Shown: positions 43,401 to 56,511, counted from the stretch's first letter. The stretch is 64,000 nucleotides of DNA from Mesostigma viride (GCA_009746045.1 RPFO01000130.1:2904868-2968867), one strand, 5' to 3'. Notes: generated by a model from the sequence alone, not told the origin. Translations and numbers: made by a program.

Positions 43401-44602
43401 ATCACTCAACCTTGGATGCAAAGTTCTTTTGTAACGGTATGGCCAACTCCCACCAACTGTGTTGCTAACTGTTCAGACCTTGCACAGATAATATAACACA
43501 ACTTTTGTGACACATAGACAAAGATATATGAATATGAACAGTGGCTAGACATGGCTGTATATATGTGCATGTGGCCATGCTCAGGCAATTTTCAAGTAGG
43601 GGCTTGTTAGACATAAGAACTGCCAGCTGTCACGTTCGCTAGCATGATCAGTTCAAACCCACAGCATGCACGGTAGTCGCAAACTCAGCTTGGCAATGTA
43701 ATAATCTAATCATGCCAGGCATCTTGGCGGTCGGCATGGCTGCGATGTGTTTTGTGCGCCTTGATTCGGTAGCAGCACATCCCTTGGCAACCGGCCCGCC
43801 TGACTAAGGTTGCCACACATGGTCCTCTGCATCACCATGGATGTCCCCATGTCCCTGTCTCTGTTATAGGGGTTCACGTTGCTGGCGATGCAGCTTCCAA
43901 GTTGGACTAGATCTCCTCAGCCAGCGCTGTGGTGCATAGCCAGACAGCTCATACACTGCTCAGTTGCTACCTCGAGGTTGCCGGCTTGAAATGTGCCACC
44001 AAAGGACTGCACTTGGCCGCCATCATACCTAGCATGAAGAAGCCACTGCACAACCCCGGTGAGCCGCTTGGCCACCATACCGCAGTTGTCTTCAACAGAT
44101 AGTGCAAGGCCAATGGCCTCTTCACAGGCACGTGCCTTGTGCTCATGCTCTTGCTCTGGCCCTTGTCAGCATGAGATGCACGCCCTTGCATGCTTCACCA
44201 TGTTTCTCCAAGCCATCCGTGACTACTTGCTTCAGAAATGTCATTCAACTCCTGCTCGTCCTCAGCCACCAGACTGCCAAACTAGCTGGTGCCCCATCCC
44301 TCACTTTGGCGAGGACTGCGATTCTGGCTAGCAGCTTAGCGATCGTGCGTGGTTGTGCCCGAGTTTCTGGGTGAGTGGCAGTGGCATTGGAGCAAGAGTT
44401 GTTGAGCATGTGCGTGTGTCTATCCTCTTGACAAACAACCCCTCGCACCCCTGACATTGAGGAGTTTGGCCATGTGCCACATGGCAGGTTGCCAGAATTC
44501 CGCAAACATGCATCATAGGGAAATAAAGGATGGCTGGTTGAGCACACGACATGAGTAAACAAAACACACAGCGCTGGTGCTTTCCGATATCCCCTACATG
44601 TG
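43401..44602. other. Stretch without recognised features
   Basis: Short frames only; nothing identifiable on either strand. Confidence 0.5.
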
Positions 44603-45082
44603 AAGACCAAATGGTGGTGGCACGGAGTATAAAATTAATGGTGGTGGCACGCCGCCATTGTTGTTGTTGTTGTTGTGTCCCACGCCGCACACCGGTGGAG
44701 TACAATTTGGTGGTGGCACGGTGTGCCGGTGCAACGGTGCAACGGTGCAACGGTGCAACGGTGCAACGGCCAGTGATTGGCCCGTTGCTGATTTGCTGAC
44801 ATGCAGCCTAATAAAAATTGGCCGCAAATTCGTCCGGTCGCACGTGGGCACAAGATTTGCGGCCAATTTTTACTAGGCTGCATATCAGAAAATCAGCAAC
44901 GGGCCAATCACTGGCCGTTGCACCGTTGCACCGTTGCACCGTTGCACCGTTGCACCGGCACACCGTGCCACCACCAAATTGTACTCCACCTGTGTGCGGC
45001 GTGGGACACAACAACAACAACAACAATGGCGGCGTGCCACCACCATTAATTTTGTACTCCGTGCCACCACCATTTGGTCTTT
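44603..45082. mobile_element. 480-bp palindromic (fold-back) element
   Basis: Two nearly identical inverted arms, AAGACCAAATGGTGG ... GGCCGCAAAT and its reverse complement, around a spacer of about 22 bases near 44842. Each arm carries (GTT)n/(AAC)n and GGTGCAAC repeats; the latter resemble the octamer of the 41.7-42.5 kb minisatellite. It is non-coding. Flanks share TACA but no clear duplication. Confidence 0.75.
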
Positions 45083-46149
45083 ACAGGGTCAGCTCACTTC
45101 CTTAGTGATTTCGGCACCTCAATTAGTGACAATTTTCGGTTCATTAGTACGGTTTACCCGAGAAATCTGGTCGGATACTGATTAGTGACAATTCGTACCC
45201 GACCAAATCCGATCCGAAAGCACTAACGACGCGAGTAATTAGTACATGCAACTCACTTCATTAGTATGATGGCGAGGTCGTCAGCTCGTGGAGCTATGGA
45301 GACGGCATTTCCCATTCTTGCTGCGAAAACAATCGTTTCAGAAAGAAATCTGTGAAAAATCTCGTGCTTATGTGTATAATTGCTACATTTCTCAGTCTGC
45401 ATCGCTCCACGCTGAGGTTGGAGTCATGCATATAGCGACCGATTGCGATGATCAAAGAATGAAAAACTGGGCTATCCGGAATCGTGTGAATCGTGTGCCT
45501 ACAGCTGCCTACGTGACGCGATCACTTCAAAAAGGCGTCGAATGCGGGATACATCCATGGGCTCCATCGTACAGCATTTTTGGGGCGGACCGAGGTAGCT
45601 GCCGGTGGGAATGCCGTGAGAATACTGCGGAAACGTGCGTAAGTGAAAACTGGATACTGCTTGACCTCCGGAGCATCTGGTGAGCCGCAGTTCTGGTTTA
45701 GGGTGATAGGGTGGTTGAAAATGGAGGTCTAGTCAGGGTTTGTTATTATTTGTTGCGTTTCTTGCTGGAATTTTATTTTCCGGTGCTGTCGGTGGCCGCT
45801 GAAGAAATTCTTTGCGGGACCTAGGATGTGTGCTGTCCTTCCGTCTGGCACCGCTGCCGTGGATTCGACGGCCGCAAACACCTGCATTGATAAATTGCCG
45901 CACCTGACTGCGTCAATGTTATGGATGCTCAGGGTATTATGGCGCCTTGAGTGTCATGTTGTCTATACGTCTTGCATGTGGCATTCATCTATGTAACCTT
46001 TTGCCTCTTGCTGTTGGTTGCTTTGCTTTTATGCGCTTTATTTCATTTCCTTGGTGGGATTAGCCTGTGGAAGGCGGCCTCCCTCCTGCATCCTGTGTCG
46101 GCAGACATACTGACAGGCAGGATGAAGTGCAGGCAGAGGGGCAGCACTA
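45083..46149. other. Stretch with one weak ORF
   Basis: A 131-codon frame at 45288-45683 shows no recognisable motif. TTAGTGACAATT motifs recur at 45100-45240. No supported gene. Confidence 0.4.
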
Positions 46150-46840
46150 GGAGTTAATTTTACGGGGCGTAAACGCCCCGGTTGAGGTTACCGGGGCGGT
46201 TACCGGCCGGTAACCATGTACGTTTAAGGTTACCGGCCAGGTTACCGGCCGGTAACCCGGAATGCAACAGACTAAATACCGGCCGGTAATGGTTACCGGG
46301 CGGTAATAGTTACCGGAACGTTTACTGGGCGGTAACTTTTACCGGAGCCGTAACCATGCCCGTAACCTTACTGGGTTACGGGCATGGTTACGGCCCAAGT
46401 AGAAGTTACCGGGCGGTAAACTGACATGGTTACGGGACCAGTTCTGATAACCGGGATGGGTTACTGGCCTGGTTACGGGACCGGTAACTGGCCCGTAACC
46501 TGTACAAGTAACTGACCCGTAAACGGGCATGGTTACTGGCATGGTTACGGGTCCGGTATTTGGCATCAGCATAGGTTACGGGCCAGTCTCGGGCATGGCT
46601 ACTGTCCTGGTTACGGGCCCGTAACCTGGCCAGTAACCATTACTAGTTACGGCGCCGTAAACGGTCCTGGTTATTGCCATGGTTACTGGTCCGGTATTAT
46701 GTACTGGGGCAGGTTACGGGCCTGGTTACTGGCCCGTAACCAGGCCAGTAACCACTACTAGTTATTGCCCCGTAAACAGGCCTGGTTACTGCCATGGTTA
46801 TGGCCCAGTAACCAAACCCATAACTAGTTACCGTCTTGGG
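46150..46840. repeat. GTTACC/GGTAAC palindromic minisatellite
   Basis: Dozens of degenerate copies of GGTTACNGGCCNGTAACC, a motif that is its own reverse complement, at 15-25 base spacing. The array looks nearly the same from either strand. Confidence 0.85.
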
Positions 46841-47201
46841 TATGGATCTCAAAATGCAGGATTTGATGTAGACAGTCTCTAACAATTTATTATGCACATA
46901 CATATGATATTAAAATAATTTATTCAGAGAACCATAAGTGTAAGTGTAAAAGACAAGGTGCGGCCCACCATGATAAAACACATAGCATCATTGGCTCACA
47001 TCAGAAAAACACAGAGTATTCCAAGGCAGTATCATCATCAATGTCTTCAAGGTCCTGCCATAATACAAGGTTCCACCTAGCGTAACATTACCAGCTGGTG
47101 GTAAGCCTGGACTTGGGGTCCAGCCAAGGCATGGCCTGATGCCATTGTATACCGTGCACAAGTTGTGGATAGTCATTATTGTCTTCCGCTAATGCCATTT
47201 A

Positions 47202-48769
47202 TCAGCACTCGTCCAGTGCTTCCTCCTCAATGAGGTCGTCCAGGTCTGCATCGAACTTGGCTGCGTCAGCGGTGGTCAGAAACTTCCTCGCCACGAGGCC
47301 GCTAGCTGATTTGGCCCTCATGTCAGCCTCAGCTTCCCACACGGAGTCTACCACAAGGCCGACATGGTCAATCAGGACCTTTCGCTGCTTCATCGTGTCC
47401 ACGTTCCAGTGCTTGAACTTGCGAAGGAGGAACTGCGCATTGACACCACGAGCAAGTCCAATTGCAAGCGTACACACATACATGACAGTGAGCAAGTGTA
47501 GAATGTAATGCATACGACATCATGGATATATAATGCATGATGTTGCAAAGGGCACAAGGAAGAACAGCAAGGCTTTACCATATCGTTTTTAGACCACACG
47601 TTCCTCGACAGGCCACCACCCATTAAACCTAGTTGAGCATTATAGTGACCCCATAAGTCATACACTTACCTCATACACCAGGCGTTTACGCCCCTTGGAG
47701 CGGATGTCGCCGGCTGGCGCTGCCGCCGCCTCAACGTACTTCTTGTTGTCTAGCGTCATCTTTCGAATCTGCTTCTTGGCATTGGACCTCCCCGATGTCA
47801 GGTGGCATCGCATCGCCGATGCTGCGTGCTTGGCGGCGGCCTCCCTCCTGCCCGCTGGCATGTACTTGTTCTGGATGGCCACGTCCGCCACGATGGCAAC
47901 ATACTTCTTCCACAGCCCCCCGTCATCCTCCTGGTCCATGGCCTCAGGGGTGAGAAAGTGGCCATCCATGTCGTCAAACACAGCCTGGATCTCCTTCTTT
48001 TTCCACTGCGAGACCCAAACAAAACACACAACCAGAATTGCAACGACACACGTGACAAGTACTGTTGATTGCATTTGCATTTCGTAGATCATAATCACCC
48101 CAAACAACTCCAAGGAGAACCATACGGAATGCAAACGACGCGTAGAAAAATCGCATGATGCACTTTAAAGGGTTCCCCTAATACAGCAGAGGGGTTTACC
48201 CATTCGAAGACTGGAACGAAGCCAGCGTCGATGGAGCCGCGAGCGTCGCTCGCCGGGCTCCCCTCAGGACCTGAGGCACTGGAAAGCCGGGTCGGCTGCG
48301 TGGGCGTGGCCTCCTGCGACCGGGGCTGCCGACCCTGGTCCAGTAACTGTTGAAGCATCTCATACATCTTGGAGGTCATTTCTTTCTGTTTCTCCATGTC
48401 GCTCTTGAGTTGGCGGACGTCCGCGGCTGTCCCGCTAGGGTCCAGCCTGCTACGAGTAGCGCCCCCGCTGCCTGCCTCAGCTTTCCTAGTCTTCCCCTTG
48501 CTGCCCGAGCCCTTGTCCTGCCTACCCTTCTGAGGCGTGGTGTCCAACTCATCGTCGTCATAGTCGTCGTCCTGGTCGTCCTCGTCGGAGGAGGTTTGTA
48601 AGTCCTCCTCCGACTCCAGGTTCTCCGCCTCCTGCTTCCCCCAGTGGTCGTCCTTTTCCACGTCGGCCCGCCTGGCCTTCTTTCTCGCTGTGGCATCGCG
48701 TGCCGAGACCATGCCCTTTGTTGTGGCTGCACCCTTTGCGGCCGCCATGTCGTTCCGGCGCTTTCCCAT
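47202..48769 (-). CDS. Three-exon gene, function unknown (acidic/coiled-coil protein)
   Basis: Exons on minus are 48769-48200, 48005-47670 and 47432-47202. Introns are GT-AG (donors GTAAAC and GTAAGT; acceptors TCGCAG and TGCGCAG) and all splice in phase 0, giving about 378 residues. Exon 1 is hydrophilic and likely nuclear: basic ARKKARR, an acidic tract SDEDDQDDDYDDDELD, and a predicted coiled coil VRQLKSDMEKQKEMTSKMYE. Exon 2 begins WKKKEIQAVFDDMDGHFLTPEAM and contains the basic SGRSNAKKQIRKMTL. Exon 3 ends in the acidic DADLDDLIEEEALDEC. I know no family for it. The start codon lies 233 bases from the left end of the large transposon and reads away from it. It could be a host gene or part of a mobile element. 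Confidence 0.65.
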
Positions 48770-49002
48770 ATTCACTTCCGCTGCTTTGTTGCGTTCTGCA
48801 CTGGTGCTGCGTTCTGGGCACTGGTGAGGCTTTCAAGCGTGCGCTCGTGCAAAATGTAACGCAGCGGTATGGTCTGGCGCGTTCGGAAATTCAAAAATCA
48901 AGGCGACGCGTCGGCCCCGGTCCACGTGGCTCACTCGCAGAGGAGCTGCTTCGGGCAGTCGTCATGAGTCGAGTACATAGCGGAGTGCTGCTGCATTGGA
49001 GA

Positions 49003-49440
49003 CACTATGTACTCTTGGAGTACATAGTGTGCCACCCTATGTACTCTTGGAGTACATAGGGTGGAGTAAATGGTCACTCCTTCCTATGTAATACGGGCGT
49101 GTCTCACCGCGTCGGCAGTCCCCTATTCGGAAATCCCGGATCATATGTACTCCGGACTATGTACTCTTGGAGTACATAGTCACTCCGGACTATGTACTCC
49201 AAGAGTACATAGTCCGGAGTACATAGTCACTCCTTCCTATGTAATACGGGCGTGTCTCACCGCGTCGGCAGTCCCCTATTCGGAAATCCCGGATCATATG
49301 TACTCCGGACTATGTACTCTTGGAGTACATAGTGTGCCACCCTATGTACTCTTGGAGTACATAGTCCGGAGTACATAGTCACTCCTTCCTATGTAATACG
49401 GGCGTGTCTCACCGCGTCATGACTCGAGTACATAGCTTAG
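49003..49440. repeat. Left terminal palindromic satellite array
   Basis: Two and a partial third unit of a 153-bp repeat. Each unit has CTATGTACTCTTGGAGTACA-type perfect stems plus a constant block (CTTCCTATGTAATACGGGCG ... GGAAATCCCGGATCATATG). The last unit is broken at GTCTCACCGCGTCATGACTC. Confidence 0.85.
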
Positions 49441-49869
49441 TGTGGAGTAGATAGTCCTAATAATCCCTGCCACTTGGAGAATAGCAATTGAAGGTCCTGT
49501 GCTCACGTGACACCAACTTCATTATATCACAGTAGGTTAGGGCTTATATTATATAAACGTCATTACCGTGGTTCGTGAAGTGGCGGCGGCACAGCGCAAA
49601 ACTTGGCCAGGCCGAATGCATGGAATTAATGTTTAGGGTTCGCCTTGTTGAATTACCGTTGTTGCCCAATTAACGCAGGCAAGAGGAACTACACGCTGGA
49701 TACTAGGATACTCAAGGGAGTGGAGGACCCTCGGCACAGGAACTCAAACAGTGGCTTTAGCTGCATGGCTGGTCGTCGGTGTCTTTCCTTATGATGAAAG
49801 GCACGGACGACCCTCCACCGGGACGTTTTCAGGGTGCCTAATTATTCCCGTCGAAGGAAGCGATTACAA
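49441..49869 (+). other. Leader of the transposase gene
   Basis: No repeat seen. A TTTTCAG acceptor-like site at 49826-49832 opens the transposase frame upstream of its first ATG, so there may be a 5' exon here that I cannot place. Confidence 0.4.
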
Positions 49870-52800
49870 ATGCCGCACCGGTATCTCTTCAGCAAGAAAA
49901 AAAGGCGTCAAGACATCGCCGTGGCTCACACCGTCATTGGCATCAACGACTGCGATGAGGACGTTGAGGACAAGTTGGTGGATAACGCTGCACTTGGTGA
50001 TGATGTTGACGCTGGGAGGGCTCTGTCGCGCGACGCTGGGTCAGATGAAGTGGATGCAACTGAATCAGGGGATGGAGGCGACGGCGGGAATAGTGCTGAC
50101 TCCGTTGAGGAGCCCGCCGTGCAACGGAGACTTAGCCATTGTCCAGGGGGGAAAATAGACGGGCGCATGACGGTGGCAGCTCCTGATCCATGCTCAGTGC
50201 CTTCGGCCCCAACAGACGGCCAGGGAAATGAGACTGGGTACGGGATCTTTCGGTCGCACTCGGAGTTTCTGGAGTTTGCATACCATAAGCGAATCGATTC
50301 TCGGACTGACGAAGGCGTGCTGTGCAGAACTGCCATGAGACAAGACCCCAAGTACCGATCGGAAGATGCCGACCGGCTCACGCTCCCTGTGGTCAGGAAG
50401 GTGGAAAAGGAGCTCCCAACGCACCATGTCACGCGAATTGAACTCCCTAACGGCTCTGTCGCCCACACGTGCAGCATCAAGACCCGGCTTCAACATCTGC
50501 TACGCCAGCACAATGTCACGCGCCACCTGCATGTGCGGCCCGAGGTGCTTGCGGATGGCCGGCGCACAGGTTTCCACATGAGTACCTTCTTCCACGACCA
50601 TCCTCTGTGCCGCCTTCGTGGGATAGCGCTATCCGGCCAGACGTTCACGGTCGGTGACTTCCTCGAGGTCTCGGTGACTGAGGACGGTGTGAACAAAGGC
50701 AAGCCTTATGGGGCCCCGGTGAGGCTGACCGGCGTCCTGTACCAGCGTGACGACAAGCTCTCGGATTCTGTCAAGGTGCTCTTCGAGGTGCAGTACTTGT
50801 ATGCCAACAAGTGGCGACACACGCACCTGAAAAGGGGAAGCCCCGGGTTTCATGAGAAGGAGCTATTTGCATGCAACTGGACGGAATTGGTGGAGGCAGG
50901 GACCTACAAGCGCCATATCAGGGTTCACTCTGAAGAAGACTTCGCGGAAATGGAGCAAGAGGGCACAGTTGGGAAACACGACTACTTCTTGTCACGGACA
51001 TACGGAGTCACGACCGGGGGCATCGTGGAAACAGATGCTGATGGGAATGATCTAAGGGATCCCCATGGCCACCCTTTGATGCAGCCCATAGGTGATTTCA
51101 GGGACTGGCAGAAGGGCCCCCTCCGCAAGTGTCAGGCCCGCCCGCGGCTGGGCTTGCCCGTCGTTGTGATCCCAATCGTGCTTTGGATGGATAGCTTCAA
51201 GATCACTGACAATACGGATGCCGATGTGGTGTCGTATCAGTTCAGGATCCTAACGCTGGATCGATCGGCTGCCCGCAATCACGTGGTCACGCTGAGGCCA
51301 AAGCATGTGGATGCGGATGCCTTCAACAAGTGGCTGCTGGATAACGAGATCCGCCCACTGCAGCAAGGGGTGGCCATGGAAATGGCAGACCCTCTGACCG
51401 GTGTTGTGTCGTGGATGGAGGTCAGAGTACCCTTTTTTTGGCTGCTAGATTCCGGGGCGCGGTTTGCAGAGATGGGGCTCATGGCGTCTGGCAGCAATCA
51501 TGGCTGCGGCTTTTGTACTCTCCACTCCGAGTTCTGGGGGCACACCGAAGTGGTGCTTGAGCTGCGTACGGAGGAGGGCCACCGAGCTGTGTGCGCAACC
51601 ATGGAGCGTGAGGGACTGACGGCTCGTGAGAAGTAAGTTAACCCTACATGAACTCCATGCTATATAACACAATTGGTCTGGTAGCACCCCACGTTGCATC
51701 TACCAGTCTTATGTAGACCCATTCACACCGCACCATGCATGCATGGCGGATGGTACCCAGGTCCAGCGGGAGGAAAGCAACGCCGCCCTGTGTGCAGTCA
51801 TCAATTGTGTGTGTGGCAGCAACAAGGTCTGACCGTGCACAGATGGTCTGTAGCATAAGGTCTGCCGTGGTGGTTCGGATATCTGCCAAGCTTTCGTAGA
51901 CCATTCCACAAGGTCTGCATGCTTTGACGTATCCCGATTGTGAAACTTTGTGCCTTCCATCCCACACATTGCGTTTTCCAGGGCCAAGCTCGCGAAGGAG
52001 GCGGAGGCGGAGCACGGTATTAAGCACAGCCGTCCCTCCGTATGGCAGGGTCTCAGGCACTGGGACAGGTTTCGACGGTTTCCCATTGAGATCTTTCACT
52101 TGCTGTGCTTGGGGATCATCAAAACCGTGTTCATTTTCATCTGCACCCGGCTCCTGAAATCCGATGAGATCCGGGAATGTGATGCATATGCAAGAGCGTG
52201 GCCCACCACCAGCGGAAGGGCCGCATTGCCCAAGAACCCGTTCACCCGATACCCTTTCTTCAAGGCCATGCAGTTCCTGCAGTGCCTGCCGATGGTACCA
52301 CATGCCATGGAATGGATTCTTCGAGTGCGGGAGTCTGCCAAAGAACCTAACGCACGGCCTCCCCAGCGCGTTAGAGGCACTGCTCAAATGGTGCGGGACC
52401 TTTGCGTGGTAAGACCTTGCCAACCTAACATTCCCCGTATGCTACATCATGTGCACTTGCATAGACATGTCACTTCATGATGTGTGAGCTGTTTTAGGTT
52501 TTTATCTACAAGCCCCATGAGTCAAAAATATATATGATAATCGCATTGTAAACGTGACTGGCTGGAAACGTGCTTTCAATGTAATGCTGCTCATGTTTGC
52601 TTTCATCGCAGTGGACGGAGATGGTACTGAGCGAGTACACTTCCCCGACGCATGCTGACAATGCCGACAAGGTGTATCGCCAGTTCCTGAAACGTTTCAA
52701 TGCCCTATGGCCTCGTGGAAAGTACGCCAATGCTGGCGTGGTTGCACAGAGGGGGAAGACTGCAAACGAGCGAGGCCACAACGCTGCCACAGCCAACTGT

Positions 52801-52877
52801 CATATGGGGCTCCATGTGGCGCACCAGACCAAGGACGTGGGCAGGCTCTGGGATATGGACGGCCATGCGTTTGAGAG

Positions 52878-53694
52878 TGTTTGAATTGGGAGAGGAAACT
52901 AATGGGTTTTACACAATGCCTTGTGCTTGGCCTTGCTACCCACACACCTTGCAGGTGCTGAAAGAAAGAGAGGTTGAAGACAATTTACGTGGAAGAATAA
53001 ATGGTTTATTAGAATATAATAGTTGGAGAAGAGCTTGAATGGAGGTTGAATGGAGGTTGAATGGAGGTACCTGCCCTTAGGGGGCAGTTTCCTTTTATAC
53101 CTTTTAGGCTAGGAAGGATGACATCAGCAATGACATCATCACAGAAGCTTGTAGAAACATCCTAGCATATTCCTAGCATATTCCCAGCATATTCTCAGTA
53201 TATTCCAGGAATATTCCTGGCATATTCTTAGAACATTCCTAGAACATTCTAGACATGATCCAATGAGCTGGCATAATAGCTAGATGCCAAGTGTCTACGT
53301 AATAATGTGCCACATAACATAATTAATAAAGTGACACATCTCTTCTCCTTGGAGTGACAAGTGTCATGCAATGAGTCTACCCACTTGTCATCATGTAAGT
53401 CATAACATGTGTCATCATGAGCTTCCAACATTGTCAGCTCATGGACCAAACACTTGTCCAATAGGCCATAGCACCACTTGTCAATCAAATACGTGATGCT
53501 ACTAGGCTGACTCAGGTTACAAGTCATCCATGTCCAAGTATAGGACTATGGCACATGAATATTGATCAGCTCATTGAGCCCAATTCATCTAGCTTATCAA
53601 AGCTATCAAATTCCCAGTCCATATGGAATAAATCCAACAAGAAATAAATCAGGCTGGGATATATTGTGGCCAGGTGGATATAATATCCCTAACA
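52878..53694 (-). repeat. Copia 3' LTR
   Basis: 817 bp. It differs from the other LTR by two visible single-base indels (near 53001 and 53430). It contains a cluster of AGCATATTCC-type repeats (53160-53250). Confidence 0.93.
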
Positions 53695-55299
53695 CCCCCC
53701 TTAGCCACATGGGCACAAAGCAAAAGATGACTGGGTAGGTGGAATCTCAACACCCCCCTTAACCACATGCTCGTAGCATGCCGTCCAGTTGCTAGCATAG
53801 TGCAACTGAAAATGAAGATGCCGTCCTCGTGAAACGCTTGAAGCTCCAACATGCGGTCATGAGCCGCACTACCGCCACTGATCCGTCCCCCCCGGCAACG
53901 CGAATGAGTGTCCTACCATAGCAGCAACGCACTAGCTGCCCATCAATCCTGGATGGCTGATACCCAACCCTTAGTTGGAAAAAGTGCTCTAGATGCTACA
54001 TTCCCCCCTCACTCAAAGCGGCTGCCCATGGACACAATAGGGCCACACAGTCCCACACATATAATACGGCAACACATGCCAACAAAGAAAGTCCCTATGA
54101 GCTAACCCAAACGGTATAGAGGTAGGGTAACGGCAACAATACGTGCTGTACACACACGGAGCAACATAACATACGCCATCTCACAAAATAAATGACACCA
54201 ACATCACGTTTTACGCCAAATAAACGGGGTGAGCAAACAAACATATTGGCAACAAATGCCACACAAACAAGGTGCAATACAACCTTCAACACAATACACA
54301 GTGGCCATAACAGATAAACGCGCTTCATAGCAAAGAAAACAGGACGTGCAAAACATTACCGCCACAAAGGCGAACACATAGTAACGATTACTTGGTCACG
54401 ATTCACAAATCAGTGCCCGAGAGTAAACATTACGTCCGACATTACAGGCTATGCCGAAATGCACAGCCAATTCGACACAAAGGACGTAAGCATTTGCATA
54501 CAAGCAATGCTCTCAGCACAAAACAAAATAACACACGCGTCACAGGCACTTAACTCACGAAAACAAGTCGTAGACGACGATACAACGGCGCTTCACTACG
54601 CCGCAGACTAGTGCCACAAATAGCGTGCAAAAACTCTGGAGATACACTCCAGGTACGTAGAAAACGTCTCGTGGGAACAATCCAAAATGCGTGGGCCATT
54701 GCCACTGAACGCATGGCAAAATAAACACATAATTGCTGGAAGAACACAAAGAAAGAACCAGAACACGCACGCTTACGGCGCCTCACAATTTCCAGCAAAC
54801 ACGACACAAAAGTCGACATACAAGTTCATTTCCCACAGACAAAACATTAGGGCAACCTTGAGGAGTGGGGTCTGTGCATCCTGGGCGACAATTTCCAAGG
54901 GTCGTTGCAGCTAGCGCAGTTGCAAATGCCATGGCCTGGCCGAACACCGTAAACTGACCGACGTGATACCTTGGCAGCATTTTGCACCTGAGTTGACCGT
55001 TGGTGCTTGACAGCACTTTGGCTGACAGGTCGCTGTCCACGTCGTTGTCGGCTCGCTCGAGGCCTCGCGCCAGCACCGGACTTGGCAGTCCAGGACTTGG
55101 AAAAATTTGCAGCTTGGTCGATTTCGCCCTCGCGTCACGAATTTGTTCCCCCTCAGTTAGGCTGGCAGCGTTCGAGCGCCGCGCCTTTGGTCTGGTCGCC
55201 GGACTTTGGTTACTAGCACCAGTATCACCTGGTATGCTGGCGGCGACAACGCGCTCCGCCTGCACTGGGCTGTTCTGGACCGCGGTTTCTGGAAGTACT
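53695..55299 (-). other. Copia interior downstream of gag-protease
   Basis: Has none of the integrase or reverse transcriptase motifs expected here. One minus-strand frame (55442-54783) is Ser/Ala/Pro-rich and unrecognised. The AT-rich rest (54050-54540) is non-coding. The region seems to replace pol. Confidence 0.5.
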
Positions 55300-56511
55300 T
55301 CAGCGTCTGACACGGACTTCTCCATTGCGCTGGAAACTTCTCGAATTGGCGTGAACTTCCACTGGGCCGGCGCAGAGTATAAAGCCACGCAGTGTGCGAG
55401 TAATGCCCAGTAGGCCGCCCCCGATCCCGCATACACGGGCAAGCATGGCCAGTATGACCGTTAGGCCCACGGCCAGCCACTCCGCCGCGTGTCCCGAGGC
55501 ACGTGAGATGCTGCGCTCGCTGCTCGCCATTTTCTGCCCTTGACAGGCAGCGTCGACGTCCTTGAAGCTCGTCGCCGAAGATTTCAGCTCTGGGATGGCG
55601 TCCATCGCTGCGTCCGCACCGCGCGCGGGCAAAAAGTAGGTGTTGTTCCTCGTCACGATGCTGCAGGGCCTGCTGTCCAGCACAGCAACCCGCTGGGCGA
55701 GGTCGACCTTGTGGCCATCCTTGACGAGCTGGCCGACTGATAGAAGTCGGGTGCTCAGCCTGGGAACGAGCAGCGCGTTTTGGAGGTGCACGTCCGCGTC
55801 CTGACCCGGCAGCTTCAGTTTGACAGTCCCGATGGCTGTCGCCTTCAGTTGGCCGCCTGAGCCGGCGATTTCCCTGTCATGAGGGTGCAGGCACACGAAG
55901 TCCGACGGGCATGGCGTCATGTGACAGCTCGCTGCGGAATCCAGCACCCAGCTGGTCGGTGCTTTCTTTTCATACTGCGTGAGTGCAGCAGCATCCGACG
56001 GCGATGGCGACTCGGCGATGGTGGCGAAGACGAAGCCGGACCGCTCCGCAGCCTCCTCGGTGATACGCGCCTCGCTGGCACCTGGTGAGTGCTCCTTTCT
56101 CGCTTGGTTCCGTCGCGTTGCCTTGTTCTTGCGTTCTTGCTTCAGCTCCGGATGCTTCTCCCAGCACTGGGTGTCCACGTGCCCGGCCTTCTTGCAGTAA
56201 TTGCACCGCCTCTTTCCTCCACTTTTCTTCGTAGTAGTGTGGAAAACCTGGCCGTTAGGGGAGCCCTCCTTCTTTGCTTGAGCAGAACGCCTTCCGTGCA
56301 GTAGCTCCTCCGCCTCCAGCAGCGCAGTCTTGACCTCCTTTAGCGAATCCTCCTCTCCAGTTAGGACCTTGACCAGGTCACAATAGGCCGATGCTAAGGC
56401 CTTCAACACAGCCTTGATTTCTTCCCATTTCCTCAGAGACCGCCCATCAAACGTTGTGATGGACTTGCTTGTTGCCCGGAATTGCTTGTAGCACGCTTCC
56501 TTGGTAGCCAT
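55300..56511 (-). CDS. Copia gag-protease
   Basis: ATG at 56511 in context ACCATGG; about 403 residues. It has a short gag (ends ALLEAEELLHGRRSAQAKK) and a CCHC zinc knuckle CNYCKKAGHVDTQC (Cys 103, Cys 106, His 111, Cys 116). A retropepsin start WVLDSAASCHMTP follows (active Asp about 191; DSAAS replaces the usual DSG/DTG, as is common in copia), and then the LVPRLSTRLLSVGQLVKDGH segment typical of copia protease and pre-integrase regions. The frame then leaves the copia plan: a hydrophobic, membrane-like stretch (WLAVGLTVILAMLARVCGIG) and a short tail end it, with no integrase. It can supply capsid and protease at most, so mobility would depend on another copia. Confidence 0.85.
   Translation of the reverse strand: MATKEACYKQFRATSKSITTFDGRSLRKWEEIKAVLKALASAYCDLVKVLTGEEDSLKEVKTALLEAEELLHGRRSAQAKKEGSPNGQVFHTTTKKSGGKRRCNYCKKAGHVDTQCWEKHPELKQERKNKATRRNQARKEHSPGASEARITEEAAERSGFVFATIAESPSPSDAAALTQYEKKAPTSWVLDSAASCHMTPCPSDFVCLHPHDREIAGSGGQLKATAIGTVKLKLPGQDADVHLQNALLVPRLSTRLLSVGQLVKDGHKVDLAQRVAVLDSRPCSIVTRNNTYFLPARGADAAMDAIPELKSSATSFKDVDAACQGQKMASSERSISRASGHAAEWLAVGLTVILAMLARVCGIGGGLLGITRTLRGFILCAGPVEVHANSRSFQRNGEVRVRR

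Noticed and set aside
45288-45683. 131-codon plus-strand ORF as a gene
   Set aside because: No motif, no splice context, and a composition that gives no support.
49003-49440. CRISPR-like array
   Set aside because: Repeats are 153 bp, palindromic, without unique spacers, and occur inverted at both transposon ends in a eukaryotic context.
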